Shown: piece after piece, positions 1 through 10,109 of the stretch | How positions within the stretch are numbered: position 1 is the stretch's first letter | Layout: each line of letters starts with the position of its first letter | Assembly (NCBI GenBank): GCA_942492835.1 | Contig: OW818645.1 | Span: forward strand, 2,170,001 to 2,234,000 | DNA from: GWB2-37-7 sp942492835 | Lineage (GTDB): Bacteria > Bacillota > Clostridia > Lutisporales > Lutisporaceae | Direction: 5' to 3' | DNA: 64,000 nucleotides | The notes under the pieces: model-generated | Told to the model about the DNA's origin: nothing | Database searches by the model: none | Seen by the model: only the letters and a program-made list of their open reading frames with translations | Translations under genes and position numbers: made by a program

Positions 1-2
1 TA

Positions 3-1055
3 CTGGTAGACAATTACTATCTGAAGATGGTCTCAACGGTAGATAAACTAACAAAGCTGTACACCAGAAAATACTTTGAGACAGCACTGCAAATTGAGAT
101 AGACTACAGTGAAACAGAAGGTATGGAATTTAGTGTAATAATGATAGATATAGATAATTTCAAAACAGTGAATGACAGGTTTGGACATCAAAGAGGAGAC
201 GAGATACTACAAGGAGTATCAGGAACAATAGTAAGTGCCTTAAGAAAAGGAGATATAGCAGCAAGATATGGTGGAGAGGAAATAATAATACTTTTACCCA
301 ACACAGGGGAAGAAGAGGGGATAAATGTAGCTGAGAAGCTAAGAAAGAAAGTAGAAAATGCAAGGCTGCTAGGGCTGCATAATCCGCTGACAATAAGTGT
401 AGGGGTATCCACATACCCGAATCATAGTACATGGACAAAGGATCTGATAGAAAAGGCAGACCAAGCGCTGTATTATGCAAAGGAGAATGGAAAGAATTTA
501 AGCTGTCTGTACAAGGAAGACATGTCAAAGATAACTAAGAGAATAAATAAGCTGGCAGGAATAATATCGGGAAATTTGGTAGAAGACCAAAGAAAAGTAG
601 AGACTATGCTAGAGGTACTGGAGCTTCAAAGGAGTATAGACATAAATAAGGAAGAAAAGCTGTTTAACTTTTTAGGAAGAATAATAGAAGTATCGGAAGC
701 ACAGCTAGGAATAATATTTGATATAGAAGAAAATAGAGAGATAAGAAAAAAGATAGTAAGGAAGAAATTCATAAGCACAGAGGTAGCGGAAGAGTACTAT
801 AACAAAGAAGTCGTGAGCAAGTGCATAGAGGAAAGCGTGGGAGAATACAAAGTAGACTGGAACAGCTATCATGGAGTGGACAGCATGACTGGAATGCCTG
901 AATGGCAGAGCATAATGGTAGTTCCAATGACAAAGCAAGGAGAATTAAGGGGAGTGCTTTATCTATCAGCTCCCATAAAGATGAAGGAGTTTGATGCAGG
1001 ACAATATAACTTCATAAAAACCTTGTGTGATATAATATCGTCTATAGATTTTTAA
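3..1055 (+). CDS. GGDEF-GAF diguanylate cyclase, 5' end outside window
   Basis: Likely makes cyclic di-GMP from two GTP. The reading frame is already open at the first bases of the window (it reads in before the first Met at 27), so the N-terminus, probably a sensor domain, is missing. The visible part starts at the conserved DxLTxLYxRxYF entry of a GGDEF domain, continues through the substrate-binding DIDNFKxVND segment and reaches the active-site loop RYGGEEI, a functional GGEEF-type variant. About 165 residues of GGDEF are followed by a helical linker and a roughly 150-residue GAF-like region ending in DFxxGQYNFIKTL. A GAF placed after GGDEF is less usual than before it. The downstream gene follows after 29 bp with its own ribosome binding site. 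Confidence 0.85.
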   Translation: MVDNYYLKMVSTVDKLTKLYTRKYFETALQIEIDYSETEGMEFSVIMIDIDNFKTVNDRFGHQRGDEILQGVSGTIVSALRKGDIAARYGGEEIIILLPNTGEEEGINVAEKLRKKVENARLLGLHNPLTISVGVSTYPNHSTWTKDLIEKADQALYYAKENGKNLSCLYKEDMSKITKRINKLAGIISGNLVEDQRKVETMLEVLELQRSIDINKEEKLFNFLGRIIEVSEAQLGIIFDIEENREIRKKIVRKKFISTEVAEEYYNKEVVSKCIEESVGEYKVDWNSYHGVDSMTGMPEWQSIMVVPMTKQGELRGVLYLSAPIKMKEFDAGQYNFIKTLCDIISSIDF

Positions 1056-1084
1056 TACATTAAGCAATATATGGAGGGATTAAT

Positions 1085-3895
1085 TTGAATAAAACCTTAA
1101 ACACAAGAAATAGAAGCTTGATTATACTGGCAGTAGTATTACTGGTGGTTATTGCGTTTTCTACTAGCATAATCAACTATATAATCGACTATCAATGGTT
1201 TTCTGAACTAAATTTTCAAGAAGTATTTTTTAAGAAGTTAGTGACTCAAACGCAGTTTTTTGTACCGGCATTTATTATTCTGTTTATAATTATATTTGTT
1301 TATATGAAAATTATAAACGCTCATTCTGAGAAAAAAAGTAGGGTAGGAATATCGGCTAAAGCACGTAAAAGAAAGAATTTGATTTTTGGTCTGGTTTCAG
1401 TTACTGTAGCTTTTATTTTCTCTTTAATTTTTGTATCTGAGATTTGGTATAATTTCTTAATATACATTAACAAAACATCATTTAATCTTACAGATCCTAT
1501 TTTTAATAAGGATATATCATTTTACATATTTGATCTGCCATTCTTAAACAACTTGTATAGCTTTTTATTGGGATTAGTTATAGTGCTGTTTGTAATAAAT
1601 ATTATATATAACGCTATAATCATTCTCTCTACAGGAGCTTCAGACTATCAAAGTCAAGATAATATAACAACAATGTATAAGCCAGAAAGTATTTACAAGA
1701 ATATTTTATCAGCGGCATCCAGACAGCTTACCTTACTGGGAGGTATATTCTTCTTGATTCTGGCTTTTGGCTTCTATATCAGAATGTTTGAGCTTTTATA
1801 CTCAGGTAGGGGAATTGCATTTGGCGCTAGTTATACAGATATACATGTTTCTTTACCATTTTATTATGCATATATAGCTATTTGTATTTTGACAGCAGTG
1901 CTTATGTTTGTGTCTTGGGGCAGAAAAAAACTTAAGCTTGCAGTATTTGGTCCTATTTTGCTGGTAGTTGCATTAGTTGCTTCGGGTTTAGTGTCAACAG
2001 GAGTTCAAAGTGTTGCAGTAGCTCCTAATGAGCTTTCAAAGGAAGAACAATATTTGCAGAATAACATAGACTATACTAACTATGCTTATGGCTTAGATAA
2101 GGTAGAGGTTAAGCCATTTGCTGTCAAACAAAATCTTACAGCGCAGGATATAGAAAAGAATAGAGTTACTGTAAACAATATACCTATTAATGATTATAGA
2201 TTGGCTTTGGATATATATAATCAAATACAGGGGCTTAAAAATTATTATCAGTTCAATGATATAGATATAGACAGATATATGATAAATGGAGTATACAGAC
2301 AAGTGTTTATTTCACCAAGAGAGCTGTTAGCTGCAAATGTTCCGTCACAAAACCAAGGCTCATCATGGATAAACAAGTATCTAAAATATACTCATGGTTA
2401 TGGAGTGGCAATGTCGCCTGTAAATGAGGTTACTCAATCTGGGCAGCCAAGATTGTTTATAAAGGATTTACCGGTAGTGTCAGATGTAGATATAAAGATA
2501 GATAGGCCGGAAATATATTATGGAGAGCTTACAGAGGATTTTGTAATAGTAAATTCCAGAGAAAAAGAAATAGATTATCCTACTAGCAATACAAATGCAG
2601 AGACGACTTATGAAGGAACGGGAGGAATTAAGTTAAATCTCCTAAACAGAATAATGTTTGCATTTAAGGAAGGAAAACTAAACTTCCTGCTTTCACAGGA
2701 TTTAAATTCAGAAAGTAAAGTATTGATAAATCGTGAAATAAAAGCAAGAGTACAAAAAGTAGCACCATTCTTAATATATGATGAAGACCCATATATTGTG
2801 ACAGCGGATGGAAGACTTTATTGGATAATAGATGCTTATACAACAAGCAACAGATATCCATACTCAGAGCCAATAGATGAAAAGACAGACATTAACTATC
2901 TAAGAAATTCGGTAAAGGTAGTAATTGATGCATATAACGGCACTACAAGCTACTATATAGCTGATACTACAGACCCAATAATAAATACCTATGCGAATAT
3001 ATTTAAAACTGTATTTAAGCCATTAAGCGAAATGCCTGAAGCACTTAGAGCACACATTAGATATCCTCAAACTATGTTTGATATACAATCTAGTATATAC
3101 AAGAAATATCATATGAAATCTGCTAGAGAGCTTTACAATAAGAGTGATATTTGGGATATAGCTACTCAAATTTATGCAGCTGAGGATAACAAAGATCAAC
3201 AAACAGTGGAGTCTGCTTATTTGATAATGAGTCTGCCAGATACCCAAAAGGAAGAGTTTCTACTGATGGTGCCTTATACACCACAGGGAAAAACAAATAT
3301 GATAGCTTGGCTTGCAGTAAAAAATGACGGAGAAAATTATGGTCAGCTTGTACAATATGATTTTCCTTCAGGACAGATTATAGAAGGACCTATGCAGGTT
3401 GAGGGCATAATAAGCCAGGATACTATTATAGGACCTCAATTAAATCTATTAGCAACAGGAGGTAATTCCAATGTTGTTAGAGGAAGTCTCCTTACTATAC
3501 CAGTTGAGGATTCATTACTTTATGTAGAGCCGATATATATTAGGGCCGCTAATGCCAATGCACTGCCTGAAATGAAAAAGGTAATAGTATATTATAAGAA
3601 TAAGGTAGTAATGGAGGATACACTGGAGCAGGGCTTGGAGAGAATATTCCAATTAAAGCAGAACCAGCCTCAGCCAGAGAAACCACAACAGCCAGAGCAG
3701 CCTGCAATAGGTGCAAAAGAGGATGCAGCCGCTCTGATAGTAAGAGCTAATGAAGCGTTTAGATTGTCACAAGAGGCAATGAAAAGTGGAAATTGGACAG
3801 AATATGGCACAAGGCTTAAGGAATTAGAGGATATGTTAAATAGGTTGAACACAATGACGAACGCAAATACACAAGCGACACCTGACAATCAGTAG
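1085..3895 (+). CDS. UPF0182 family integral membrane protein
   Basis: A 936-residue protein of the UPF0182/COG1615 family, whose biochemical function is unknown. The first 330 residues contain about seven hydrophobic membrane segments, including the family-typical DYQWFSEL stretch near residue 35. They are followed by a long, hydrophilic, presumably extracellular domain. The last 70 residues hold a Pro/Gln-rich linker (QPQPEKPQQPEQP) and a helical tail typical of the family. The start is TTG, chosen because a GGAGGG sequence lies just upstream and the next Met is far inside the first membrane helix. Hairpins follow the stop codon. Confidence 0.9.
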   Translation: MNKTLNTRNRSLIILAVVLLVVIAFSTSIINYIIDYQWFSELNFQEVFFKKLVTQTQFFVPAFIILFIIIFVYMKIINAHSEKKSRVGISAKARKRKNLIFGLVSVTVAFIFSLIFVSEIWYNFLIYINKTSFNLTDPIFNKDISFYIFDLPFLNNLYSFLLGLVIVLFVINIIYNAIIILSTGASDYQSQDNITTMYKPESIYKNILSAASRQLTLLGGIFFLILAFGFYIRMFELLYSGRGIAFGASYTDIHVSLPFYYAYIAICILTAVLMFVSWGRKKLKLAVFGPILLVVALVASGLVSTGVQSVAVAPNELSKEEQYLQNNIDYTNYAYGLDKVEVKPFAVKQNLTAQDIEKNRVTVNNIPINDYRLALDIYNQIQGLKNYYQFNDIDIDRYMINGVYRQVFISPRELLAANVPSQNQGSSWINKYLKYTHGYGVAMSPVNEVTQSGQPRLFIKDLPVVSDVDIKIDRPEIYYGELTEDFVIVNSREKEIDYPTSNTNAETTYEGTGGIKLNLLNRIMFAFKEGKLNFLLSQDLNSESKVLINREIKARVQKVAPFLIYDEDPYIVTADGRLYWIIDAYTTSNRYPYSEPIDEKTDINYLRNSVKVVIDAYNGTTSYYIADTTDPIINTYANIFKTVFKPLSEMPEALRAHIRYPQTMFDIQSSIYKKYHMKSARELYNKSDIWDIATQIYAAEDNKDQQTVESAYLIMSLPDTQKEEFLLMVPYTPQGKTNMIAWLAVKNDGENYGQLVQYDFPSGQIIEGPMQVEGIISQDTIIGPQLNLLATGGNSNVVRGSLLTIPVEDSLLYVEPIYIRAANANALPEMKKVIVYYKNKVVMEDTLEQGLERIFQLKQNQPQPEKPQQPEQPAIGAKEDAAALIVRANEAFRLSQEAMKSGNWTEYGTRLKELEDMLNRLNTMTNANTQATPDNQ

Positions 3896-3899
3896 AGAC

Positions 3900-3967
3900 A
3901 ATAAGCCTTCCGAGAAATCGGAAGGCTTATTAAAAAACAAAATAGCCCCGGGGGAAGGGCTATTTAA
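3900..3967 (+). terminator. Tandem hairpins after UPF0182 gene
   Basis: A perfect 14-bp stem (3900-3913 with 3918-3931, GAAA loop) is followed by an A-rich stretch and a second 8-bp stem (3941-3948 with 3957-3964). Neither has a strong T-run on the plus strand, so termination efficiency is uncertain. Position directly after the stop codon supports a terminator. Confidence 0.6.
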
Positions 3968-4140
3968 GTGTATAAATGTGATTGTTTTATCTTTTGTATA
4001 AGTATAGATATATTATTGACATACTAAATAATAAATATTCACAGAGTAGGAATTTACATGTAAAATAATATTAGTGCATAAAAGCTTGCACATATTTTAA
4101 ATATATATTATATACATTAAGCAGGGGGTAAACATCTATT

Positions 4141-4602
4141 ATGAAGGAAGTAACTATGTACACTGATGGTGCATGCAGCGGTAATCCAGGACCTGGAGGC
4201 TATGGCACAGTATTAATACATAATGGTATGCGTAAGGAATTATCGGGAGGCTTTCGAGATACAACCAATAATAGAATGGAGATTATGGCAGTTTTAGCAG
4301 GCTTGGAAGCCTTGAAGCAGCCATGCAAGGTAACAATATACAGCGATTCTAAGTATGTGGTAGATGCCATAGAAAAGGGCTGGCTTGCTAATTGGAAGAA
4401 GAACAATTGGATTAAAAGTAATAAGGAAAAAGCTCTAAACGTAGATTTATGGAAAAAATTATTGGTTCTAATGGAGCTTCATGATATAAGCTTTCGATGG
4501 GTAAAGGGACATCTAGACAATGAAGAAAATAATAGATGCGATCAATTGGCAGTTCAAGCTTCAAGACAAAGTGGATTACCTGAGGATACACGAGAACAAT
4601 AG
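4141..4602 (+). CDS. rnhA: Ribonuclease HI
   Basis: Cleaves the RNA strand of RNA-DNA hybrids (R-loops, Okazaki primers). At 153 residues it has the standard bacterial RNase HI length. The catalytic carboxylates are visible as D9 in YTDGACSGNPGPGG, E47 in NRMEIMA, D69 in YSDSKYV and D134 in NRCDQLA, with the active-site His at about 124 (VKGHLDN). The basic protrusion typical of E. coli-type enzymes (WKKNNWIKSNKEK) is present. Start ATG is preceded by GGGGG at a rather long spacing. The next gene begins 16 bp after the stop, suggesting cotranscription. Confidence 0.95.
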   Translation: MKEVTMYTDGACSGNPGPGGYGTVLIHNGMRKELSGGFRDTTNNRMEIMAVLAGLEALKQPCKVTIYSDSKYVVDAIEKGWLANWKKNNWIKSNKEKALNVDLWKKLLVLMELHDISFRWVKGHLDNEENNRCDQLAVQASRQSGLPEDTREQ

Positions 4603-4618
4603 AGGGAGGAGCGATATT

Positions 4619-5170
4619 ATGAAAAAGGTAAATGTTTATCTTGGAAACGGTTTTGAAGAAATTGAGGCATTGACGGTGGTAGATGTGCTGAGAAGGGCGG
4701 ACATTGATGTAAAAACAATCTCAGTCTCAAAAACAAAAGAGGTTAAAGGAGCACATAACATTACAGTTTTAGCTGATAAAACCTTTGATGAAATTGATAA
4801 CAATGCAGTTGATATGCTTGTATTACCTGGAGGCATGCCAGGGACAACAAACTTAGAGAAGCATAAAGGTTTAAAGGAATTAATAAATAAGTTTTATCAG
4901 GATGAGAAATTCATAGCTGCAATTTGTGCCGCACCTAGTATTTTGGGTAAAATGGGGATATTAGATAGCAGTAATGCTACTTGTTACCCTGGGTTTGAGA
5001 AGTATTTAAAGGGTGCTATACATTCTGAAGATCCAGTAGTAAGACACAAAAATATAATAACCTCTAAAGGACCTGGCACTGCAATGTTGTTTGCACTTGA
5101 ACTGGTAGAGATACTGGTTGGCGAGAAAAAGAAGAAAGATGTTAAAGAATCAATGATTATACAAGAATAA
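4619..5170 (+). CDS. DJ-1/PfpI family protein
   Basis: A 183-residue protein of the DJ-1/YajL/PfpI class-I glutamine amidotransferase-like superfamily, whose members act as glyoxalases, deglycases, chaperones or proteases. The nucleophile elbow is AAICAAPS with Cys103, and the conserved acidic residue sits in GFEEIEA near residue 14. LVLPGGMPG near residue 70 is the family oxyanion segment. An in-frame ATG further upstream (4520) would overlap rnhA by over 80 bp. The start at 4619 is chosen because it follows GGGAGGAG directly. The substrate cannot be told from sequence. Confidence 0.88.
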   Translation: MKKVNVYLGNGFEEIEALTVVDVLRRADIDVKTISVSKTKEVKGAHNITVLADKTFDEIDNNAVDMLVLPGGMPGTTNLEKHKGLKELINKFYQDEKFIAAICAAPSILGKMGILDSSNATCYPGFEKYLKGAIHSEDPVVRHKNIITSKGPGTAMLFALELVEILVGEKKKKDVKESMIIQE

Positions 5171-5174
5171 ATTA

Positions 5175-5250
5175 ATGGGTAGACACATTGGTCTACCCAT
5201 ACTAGATTAAAGGTGATTGTAGTGGCAGACCCTATGTGTCTGCCATAATT
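5175..5250. terminator. Two hairpins between convergent genes
   Basis: A perfect 10-bp stem (5175-5184 with 5191-5200) and an 8-bp stem (5223-5230 with 5238-5245, then TAATTGTTTT) lie between the plus-strand DJ-1 gene and the minus-strand ABC gene. They probably act in both directions. Confidence 0.65.
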
Positions 5251-5253
5251 GTT

Positions 5254-7338
5254 TTATGCAATTGTTTCCTGAAAGCTTTCTTTATACTGCAGAAGATATA
5301 GGTCATAGTACATGCCTTTCTTGTCTAGCAGCTCCTGGTGATTACCTATTTCCCTTACCTTACCTTTATGCAATACTATAATATTATCTGCATGCTGTAT
5401 GGTTGAAAGTCTGTGAGCAATTACTATTGTGGTTCTGTTTCTTATTACCTTATTAATTGCATCCTGTATTAGTATCTCTGTCTCAGTATCAATATTGGAG
5501 GTAGCTTCATCTAATACCAATATTGATGGATCAAATGCCAATGCCCTTGCAAAAGCCAGTAACTGTCTTTGTCCAGAAGATAAAGTTGCACCACGCTCCT
5601 TTACCTCTTCATGGTAGCCCTTTGGAAGCTTCTCTATAAACTTATCTGCATTAACATATTGAGCCACTTCGCGAACCTTTTCGTCACTTATTTCTGTGGA
5701 GTTTAATCTGATATTTCCAGCAATGTCTCCAGCGAATAAGAATACATCCTGAAGCACAGTACCTATTTGTTTTCTAAGCTCATACTTATCAATTTTCTTA
5801 ATATCTATACCATCTATAAGGATCTCTCCTTTTTGTATGTCATACAATCTGCTTAGCAAGCTTATGATAGAAGTTTTTCCTGCTCCTGTAGCGCCTACAA
5901 AGGCCGCTGTTTCACCAGGCTTGATTCTGAAGCTTACATCCCTAAGTACCCAGTTTTCCTCATTATAGGCGAACCAGACGTTTTTAAACTCTATTTCACC
6001 TTTTATACTACCGATACTTACAGGTTGTTCAGCATTTTTTATATCTTCTTCCTTATCAAGCAGTATGAATATTCTCTCGGAAGAAGCCATTGCAGATTGA
6101 AGTGTATTGAATTTCTCTGTTAAGTCCATTATGGGTTTGAAAAAACTATCAATATAGCTAACGAAGGCAAATAATACTCCAAAGGTTAGAGTATGTCCCA
6201 ATACTTTAGCTCCACCGTACCAAACAAGAAGAGCCAAGGCTAGTGAATAAATTAAGTCCATCGATGGTCTGAACACTGCAAATACAAAGAGCTCTTTCAT
6301 GCTAGCGGCTTTGTGCTCTTGGTTTACTTCTTCAAACTCGGTATATTTAAAATCTTCCTTTTTAAATATTTGTATAATTCTCATTCCAGATATATTTTCA
6401 CTTAAAGTTGAATTTATCTTGGCAAGCTTTACTCTAACCAATCGGTAAGCTTCACGAGCTTTGACTCTGAATATAGCTGCTGCAAATACTATTAGTGGTA
6501 TTACTGTAAAGCTTACAAGAGCAAGCTTAAAATCCATAATAAGCATTACCACAACTATACCTATCAATAAGAAAATATCTTTAAACAGATTAACCAAAAC
6601 ATTAGTATACATTTCGTTTAAGTTTTCCATGTCATTAGTTACTCTTGTAACTAATCTTCCCACTGGGTTTTTATCATAGAAGGATAGTGAAAGCTTCTGT
6701 AAGTGGGTGAAAAGCTCTTTTCTCATGTTGAAAATTATTTTTTGACCAGTATAGTAAAGTATATATACTTGAATATAATTAAAAACAAAAGCTAATGCTA
6801 TTAGACCAAGAAATAACATTGATATTTGCGTTATACCTGATAAATCTTGTTTTCTAAAGTTCAAATACTGTTCTCTTGTAAGCGTTTGAACAATACTACT
6901 TTTACTATCCTGCATAATATAGTATTTGTTATCTTTATTAGTTATTGTAAATTCCTTAATATTTGCATCTAAGCGACCATGATATATATAGTAGTTACCT
7001 TGATATTTTAATAGCTGATATACATTTTCTTCATCTATGCTTGTTATATCTTTGATTTTATTTTCTCTTACATAGTATTTTCCGTCAAACTTTACATTTG
7101 TATATTCTGGTTCTTGATTGAAGGTGACTAATGGTATATCCACACCTTTTATATAGTCATCTATGGCAATTTGTATTAGCTTAGGCCTTGCAAGATCTGT
7201 AACAGTTATAAGCATCAATAGCATAATACATAAAGCAAGTATTCCTGCAAAGGGCTTAGCATATTTTAACAATTTTTTCATAAGTCGAATGTCAAAGGCT
7301 TTACCTAAGGCATCCTCTTCTTTAATATTATTACTCAT
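5254..7338 (-). CDS. ABC exporter half-transporter, BmrD/YheH-like
   Basis: Second subunit of a heterodimeric type IV ABC exporter. 694 residues: first membrane helix near residues 30-50, then a roughly 110-residue hydrophilic insertion (about 65-170) before the second helix, then the rest of the six-helix domain and a C-terminal ATPase. This extra extracellular domain between TM1 and TM2 is the hallmark of B. subtilis BmrD. The nucleotide domain has Walker A GATGAGKTS, signature LSSGQRQ, a canonical Walker B with catalytic Glu (ILVLDEATSNID) and a switch His (IAHRLST). It begins 21 bp after the partner gene with its own GAGGTG. BmrCD exports drugs; the substrate here is unknown. Confidence 0.9.
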   Translation of the reverse strand: MSNNIKEEDALGKAFDIRLMKKLLKYAKPFAGILALCIMLLMLITVTDLARPKLIQIAIDDYIKGVDIPLVTFNQEPEYTNVKFDGKYYVRENKIKDITSIDEENVYQLLKYQGNYYIYHGRLDANIKEFTITNKDNKYYIMQDSKSSIVQTLTREQYLNFRKQDLSGITQISMLFLGLIALAFVFNYIQVYILYYTGQKIIFNMRKELFTHLQKLSLSFYDKNPVGRLVTRVTNDMENLNEMYTNVLVNLFKDIFLLIGIVVVMLIMDFKLALVSFTVIPLIVFAAAIFRVKAREAYRLVRVKLAKINSTLSENISGMRIIQIFKKEDFKYTEFEEVNQEHKAASMKELFVFAVFRPSMDLIYSLALALLVWYGGAKVLGHTLTFGVLFAFVSYIDSFFKPIMDLTEKFNTLQSAMASSERIFILLDKEEDIKNAEQPVSIGSIKGEIEFKNVWFAYNEENWVLRDVSFRIKPGETAAFVGATGAGKTSIISLLSRLYDIQKGEILIDGIDIKKIDKYELRKQIGTVLQDVFLFAGDIAGNIRLNSTEISDEKVREVAQYVNADKFIEKLPKGYHEEVKERGATLSSGQRQLLAFARALAFDPSILVLDEATSNIDTETEILIQDAINKVIRNRTTIVIAHRLSTIQHADNIIVLHKGKVREIGNHQELLDKKGMYYDLYLLQYKESFQETIA

Positions 7339-7359
7339 GTTTTCACCTCACTTTTATAA

Positions 7360-9117
7360 TTAAGCTTCATTTTCCAACTTTTCTTCCAAAAGCTGTTTGT
7401 GATAAATGTTATTATATAAACCATTAAAGGCAATAAGTTCTTCGTGAGAGCCTTTTTCTACTATTTTACCTTCATCCAAAACTATTATTTCATCAGCATC
7501 TTTTAAGGTAGAAATTCTATGGGCTATTATTATGGAGGTTCTGTTCTTCATAACCTGCTTTAGACCTTCTAAAATTTTCGCCTCTGTCTTTGTATCTACT
7601 GCTGACAAAGAATCGTCTAATATAAGAATCTCGGGGTCTTTGGCTATAGCTCTGGCTATAGACACACGCTGTTTTTGACCGCCTGATAAGGTTACTCCTC
7701 TTTCTCCGAGCATAGTGTCAAACTTTTGTGGAAATTCCATTATATTATCATATACATAAGCAAATTTCGTTGCTTGCTCCACCTTTTCTATATCCATATC
7801 AATATTTGAAAAAGCGATATTATCTCTTATTGAAGTAGAGAAAAGAAAGTTTTCCTGAGGTACATAGCCAATGCTTTCTCTTAATGTTTTTAGAGGGATT
7901 TCATTTATATCGTGTCCTCCAATAAAAAGCTGTCCTTTTTCTAAAATATAGGTCCGCAGAAGGAGATTGACTAAGGTAGTTTTACCACTGCCTGTCCTAC
8001 CGAGAATTGCAAGGGTTTTTCCTTCTTCAATTATTAGATTTATATTTGATAATGAAGGTTGCTCAGCACCAGGGTATGTAAAGCTTAAATTTTTAAACTC
8101 AATTGAGGGTTTTAATTCTTCCTGAGTTATAGGTTTTACATCGTCTCCATCAATAATTTCAGGCGCTATATCAAATATTACATTTAGCCTTTGCATGGAG
8201 GCAATTCCTCTTTGAATAACATTTACAACTTGTCCAATGGCCATCATTGGCCATGATAAAAGACCAAGGTAAACTAAGAAGGATGTAAACTGTCCCAGAG
8301 ATATTTTGTCTTTTATTACCAAAGAACCGCCATAGCCTAAAGCAAGAATGAAACTAAGAGAGGCTATAAACATAATCAATGGAAACATAAAGCCAAATAC
8401 CTTAACAAGGTTCATATTCTTTTCAATATAGTTATTGTTTGATTTTAGAAACTTATCTATTTCATACTCTTCTTGTACAAAGGATTTTACAACTCTAATT
8501 CCAGACATGTTTTCCTGCACCTTGTCTGTTAAGTCAGAAAAGGCAGCTTGTGCATCTTTGTGACGTTTTTGTATTATCTTGCCGAAAATCCCCATAAGTA
8601 CTGCTATAAAGGGAAGGGGTAGTATTGCTAGCAATGTAAGCCGTATATCTATGGTAATAAACATGATAGATATAGTGGTAATTGGTATAAAGATTGCATC
8701 TGTCATCATGACAACACCAGGACCAAAGGTCATTCTTAGGGAGCCTATATCATTAGTTGCATGTGCCATTAAATCTCCGGTCTTATAATTATTGTAGAAG
8801 TTTGGTGAAAGGGTTTCAAGATGGGCAAAGAACTTGTTACGCAACCAAAACTCTAAATCCCTTGCAGCGCCCATAACCAGCATCCTCCAAGCATATCTAA
8901 GTAATGCAACTAAGCAAGCTACCAATACAATAGCGCCAGCATATAAGTAAATATGCTTCATGCTAATTGTACTATTTGTTAAACCATCTGTAGCAATACC
9001 TAATATTCGAGGGGGGATAAGTTGTAGAACATTTACTATCAATAGTACTATTATCCCTATTATATAATTCCATTTGTGCTCATAAAGAAATTCTCTAAGA
9101 CGTTGAAAAGACTTCAT
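7360..9117 (-). CDS. ABC exporter half-transporter, BmrC/YheI-like
   Basis: First subunit of the heterodimeric exporter. From the ATG at 9117, preceded by AAGGAGG, the protein is 585 residues, the same as B. subtilis BmrC as I recall it; an upstream in-frame start at 9144 lacks such a site. Six membrane helices are followed by an ATPase with Walker A GRTGSGKTT, signature LSGGQKQRVS and Walker B ILILDDSLSAVD. The catalytic Glu is replaced by Asp in this Walker B, the known degenerate site of heterodimeric ABC exporters, so only one ATP site should be fully active. Gene order (BmrC-like then BmrD-like) matches B. subtilis. Confidence 0.9.
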   Translation of the reverse strand: MKSFQRLREFLYEHKWNYIIGIIVLLIVNVLQLIPPRILGIATDGLTNSTISMKHIYLYAGAIVLVACLVALLRYAWRMLVMGAARDLEFWLRNKFFAHLETLSPNFYNNYKTGDLMAHATNDIGSLRMTFGPGVVMMTDAIFIPITTISIMFITIDIRLTLLAILPLPFIAVLMGIFGKIIQKRHKDAQAAFSDLTDKVQENMSGIRVVKSFVQEEYEIDKFLKSNNNYIEKNMNLVKVFGFMFPLIMFIASLSFILALGYGGSLVIKDKISLGQFTSFLVYLGLLSWPMMAIGQVVNVIQRGIASMQRLNVIFDIAPEIIDGDDVKPITQEELKPSIEFKNLSFTYPGAEQPSLSNINLIIEEGKTLAILGRTGSGKTTLVNLLLRTYILEKGQLFIGGHDINEIPLKTLRESIGYVPQENFLFSTSIRDNIAFSNIDMDIEKVEQATKFAYVYDNIMEFPQKFDTMLGERGVTLSGGQKQRVSIARAIAKDPEILILDDSLSAVDTKTEAKILEGLKQVMKNRTSIIIAHRISTLKDADEIIVLDEGKIVEKGSHEELIAFNGLYNNIYHKQLLEEKLENEA

Positions 9118-9296
9118 TTTTATCCTCCTTATTAAACAAGTCATATATAAATTTTAGTCTTTTATAGAGGTAAAAACAAGGGAGAATATACTAAAAGTGA
9201 AAATTATTAAGGTTTAGATACTTATTTGATTTTATATTGATTATTATGCTACAAATAGATATAATGGTGAAAAATAAAAATATAGGGGGAACGCAT

Positions 9297-10106
9297 ATGA
9301 TAGTAAGAGAAATTAAAGCAAAGAATATTATATCTAAATCAAATTTGCCGTCGGCTGATTATGTAATAAACCCCTATGTAGGCTGCAGCCATGCATGTAT
9401 ATATTGCTATGCTAGGTTTATGAAAAGATTTACTAATCATGAAGAGGCCTGGGGGAAGTTTGTTGACATTAAGATAAATGCAGAGGAACTGATACCTGAT
9501 AACTTAGAAAAGTATAAAGGTAAGAGCTTTTTTATTTCTTCTGTTACTGACCCATATCTTCATTATGAAAAGGAGTACAAGCTCACAAGAAAACTGTTAG
9601 AAAAGCTGGTAGAAATAGAGGCACAAGTAGATATCCAATCAAAGTCTGACTTGATTGTTAGAGATATAGATGTGCTAAAGAAATTTAATAGCTGTAGGGC
9701 AGGCATTACCATAACAACCTTGAATGATGTGGTTAGAAGAGAGGTGGAGCCTTATACTGCAAGTGTAGAGAATCGGATTGTGGCATTGGAAGCTCTAAAT
9801 AATGCAGGGATATTTACTTATGTTTTCATAGGACCTATACTTCCTTATATTACTGACTGGAGGGAGATTATTGAAAGGACAAAGCCTTTTGTTAAGCGGT
9901 ATCTTTTTGAAAATCTAAATATAAAAGGGTCAGTATGGAAGGATATAGGTATGTGGTTAAAGGAAAAGCATCCGGAGCTATATGATAAGTATTATGATAT
10001 ATATTTCGGCAAGTCTGACTATTGGGATATAGAAGAGAAGCGGATAGCTTCATATTGTGAGGAAAATGGTATAAATGGCAGAATATATTTTCATCATGGG
10101 AAATAA
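9297..10106 (+). CDS. Radical SAM protein, SplB-like (COG1533)
   Basis: A 269-residue radical S-adenosylmethionine enzyme. The cluster-binding motif is C30-x3-C34-x2-C37 in GCSHACIYCYAR, followed by the KxFFISSVTDPY segment typical of the spore photolyase-like COG1533 group. Most members of that group are uncharacterised; true spore photolyase is longer (around 340 residues) with an extra C-terminal Cys, which is not seen, so DNA-repair function should not be assumed. The start at 9297 is preceded by GGGGGA; an in-frame ATG at 9237 has no such site. Confidence 0.85.
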   Translation: MIVREIKAKNIISKSNLPSADYVINPYVGCSHACIYCYARFMKRFTNHEEAWGKFVDIKINAEELIPDNLEKYKGKSFFISSVTDPYLHYEKEYKLTRKLLEKLVEIEAQVDIQSKSDLIVRDIDVLKKFNSCRAGITITTLNDVVRREVEPYTASVENRIVALEALNNAGIFTYVFIGPILPYITDWREIIERTKPFVKRYLFENLNIKGSVWKDIGMWLKEKHPELYDKYYDIYFGKSDYWDIEEKRIASYCEENGINGRIYFHHGK

Positions 10107-10109
10107 AAA

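Noticed and set aside
4520..4618. Extended start of the DJ-1/PfpI gene inside rnhA
   Set aside because: The extra residues are rnhA sequence in another frame and the ATG at 4619 follows GGGAGGAG.
9297..10106. Spore photolyase (SplB)
   Set aside because: The radical SAM motif and group fit, but the protein is too short and lacks the extra C-terminal Cys needed for spore photoproduct repair.
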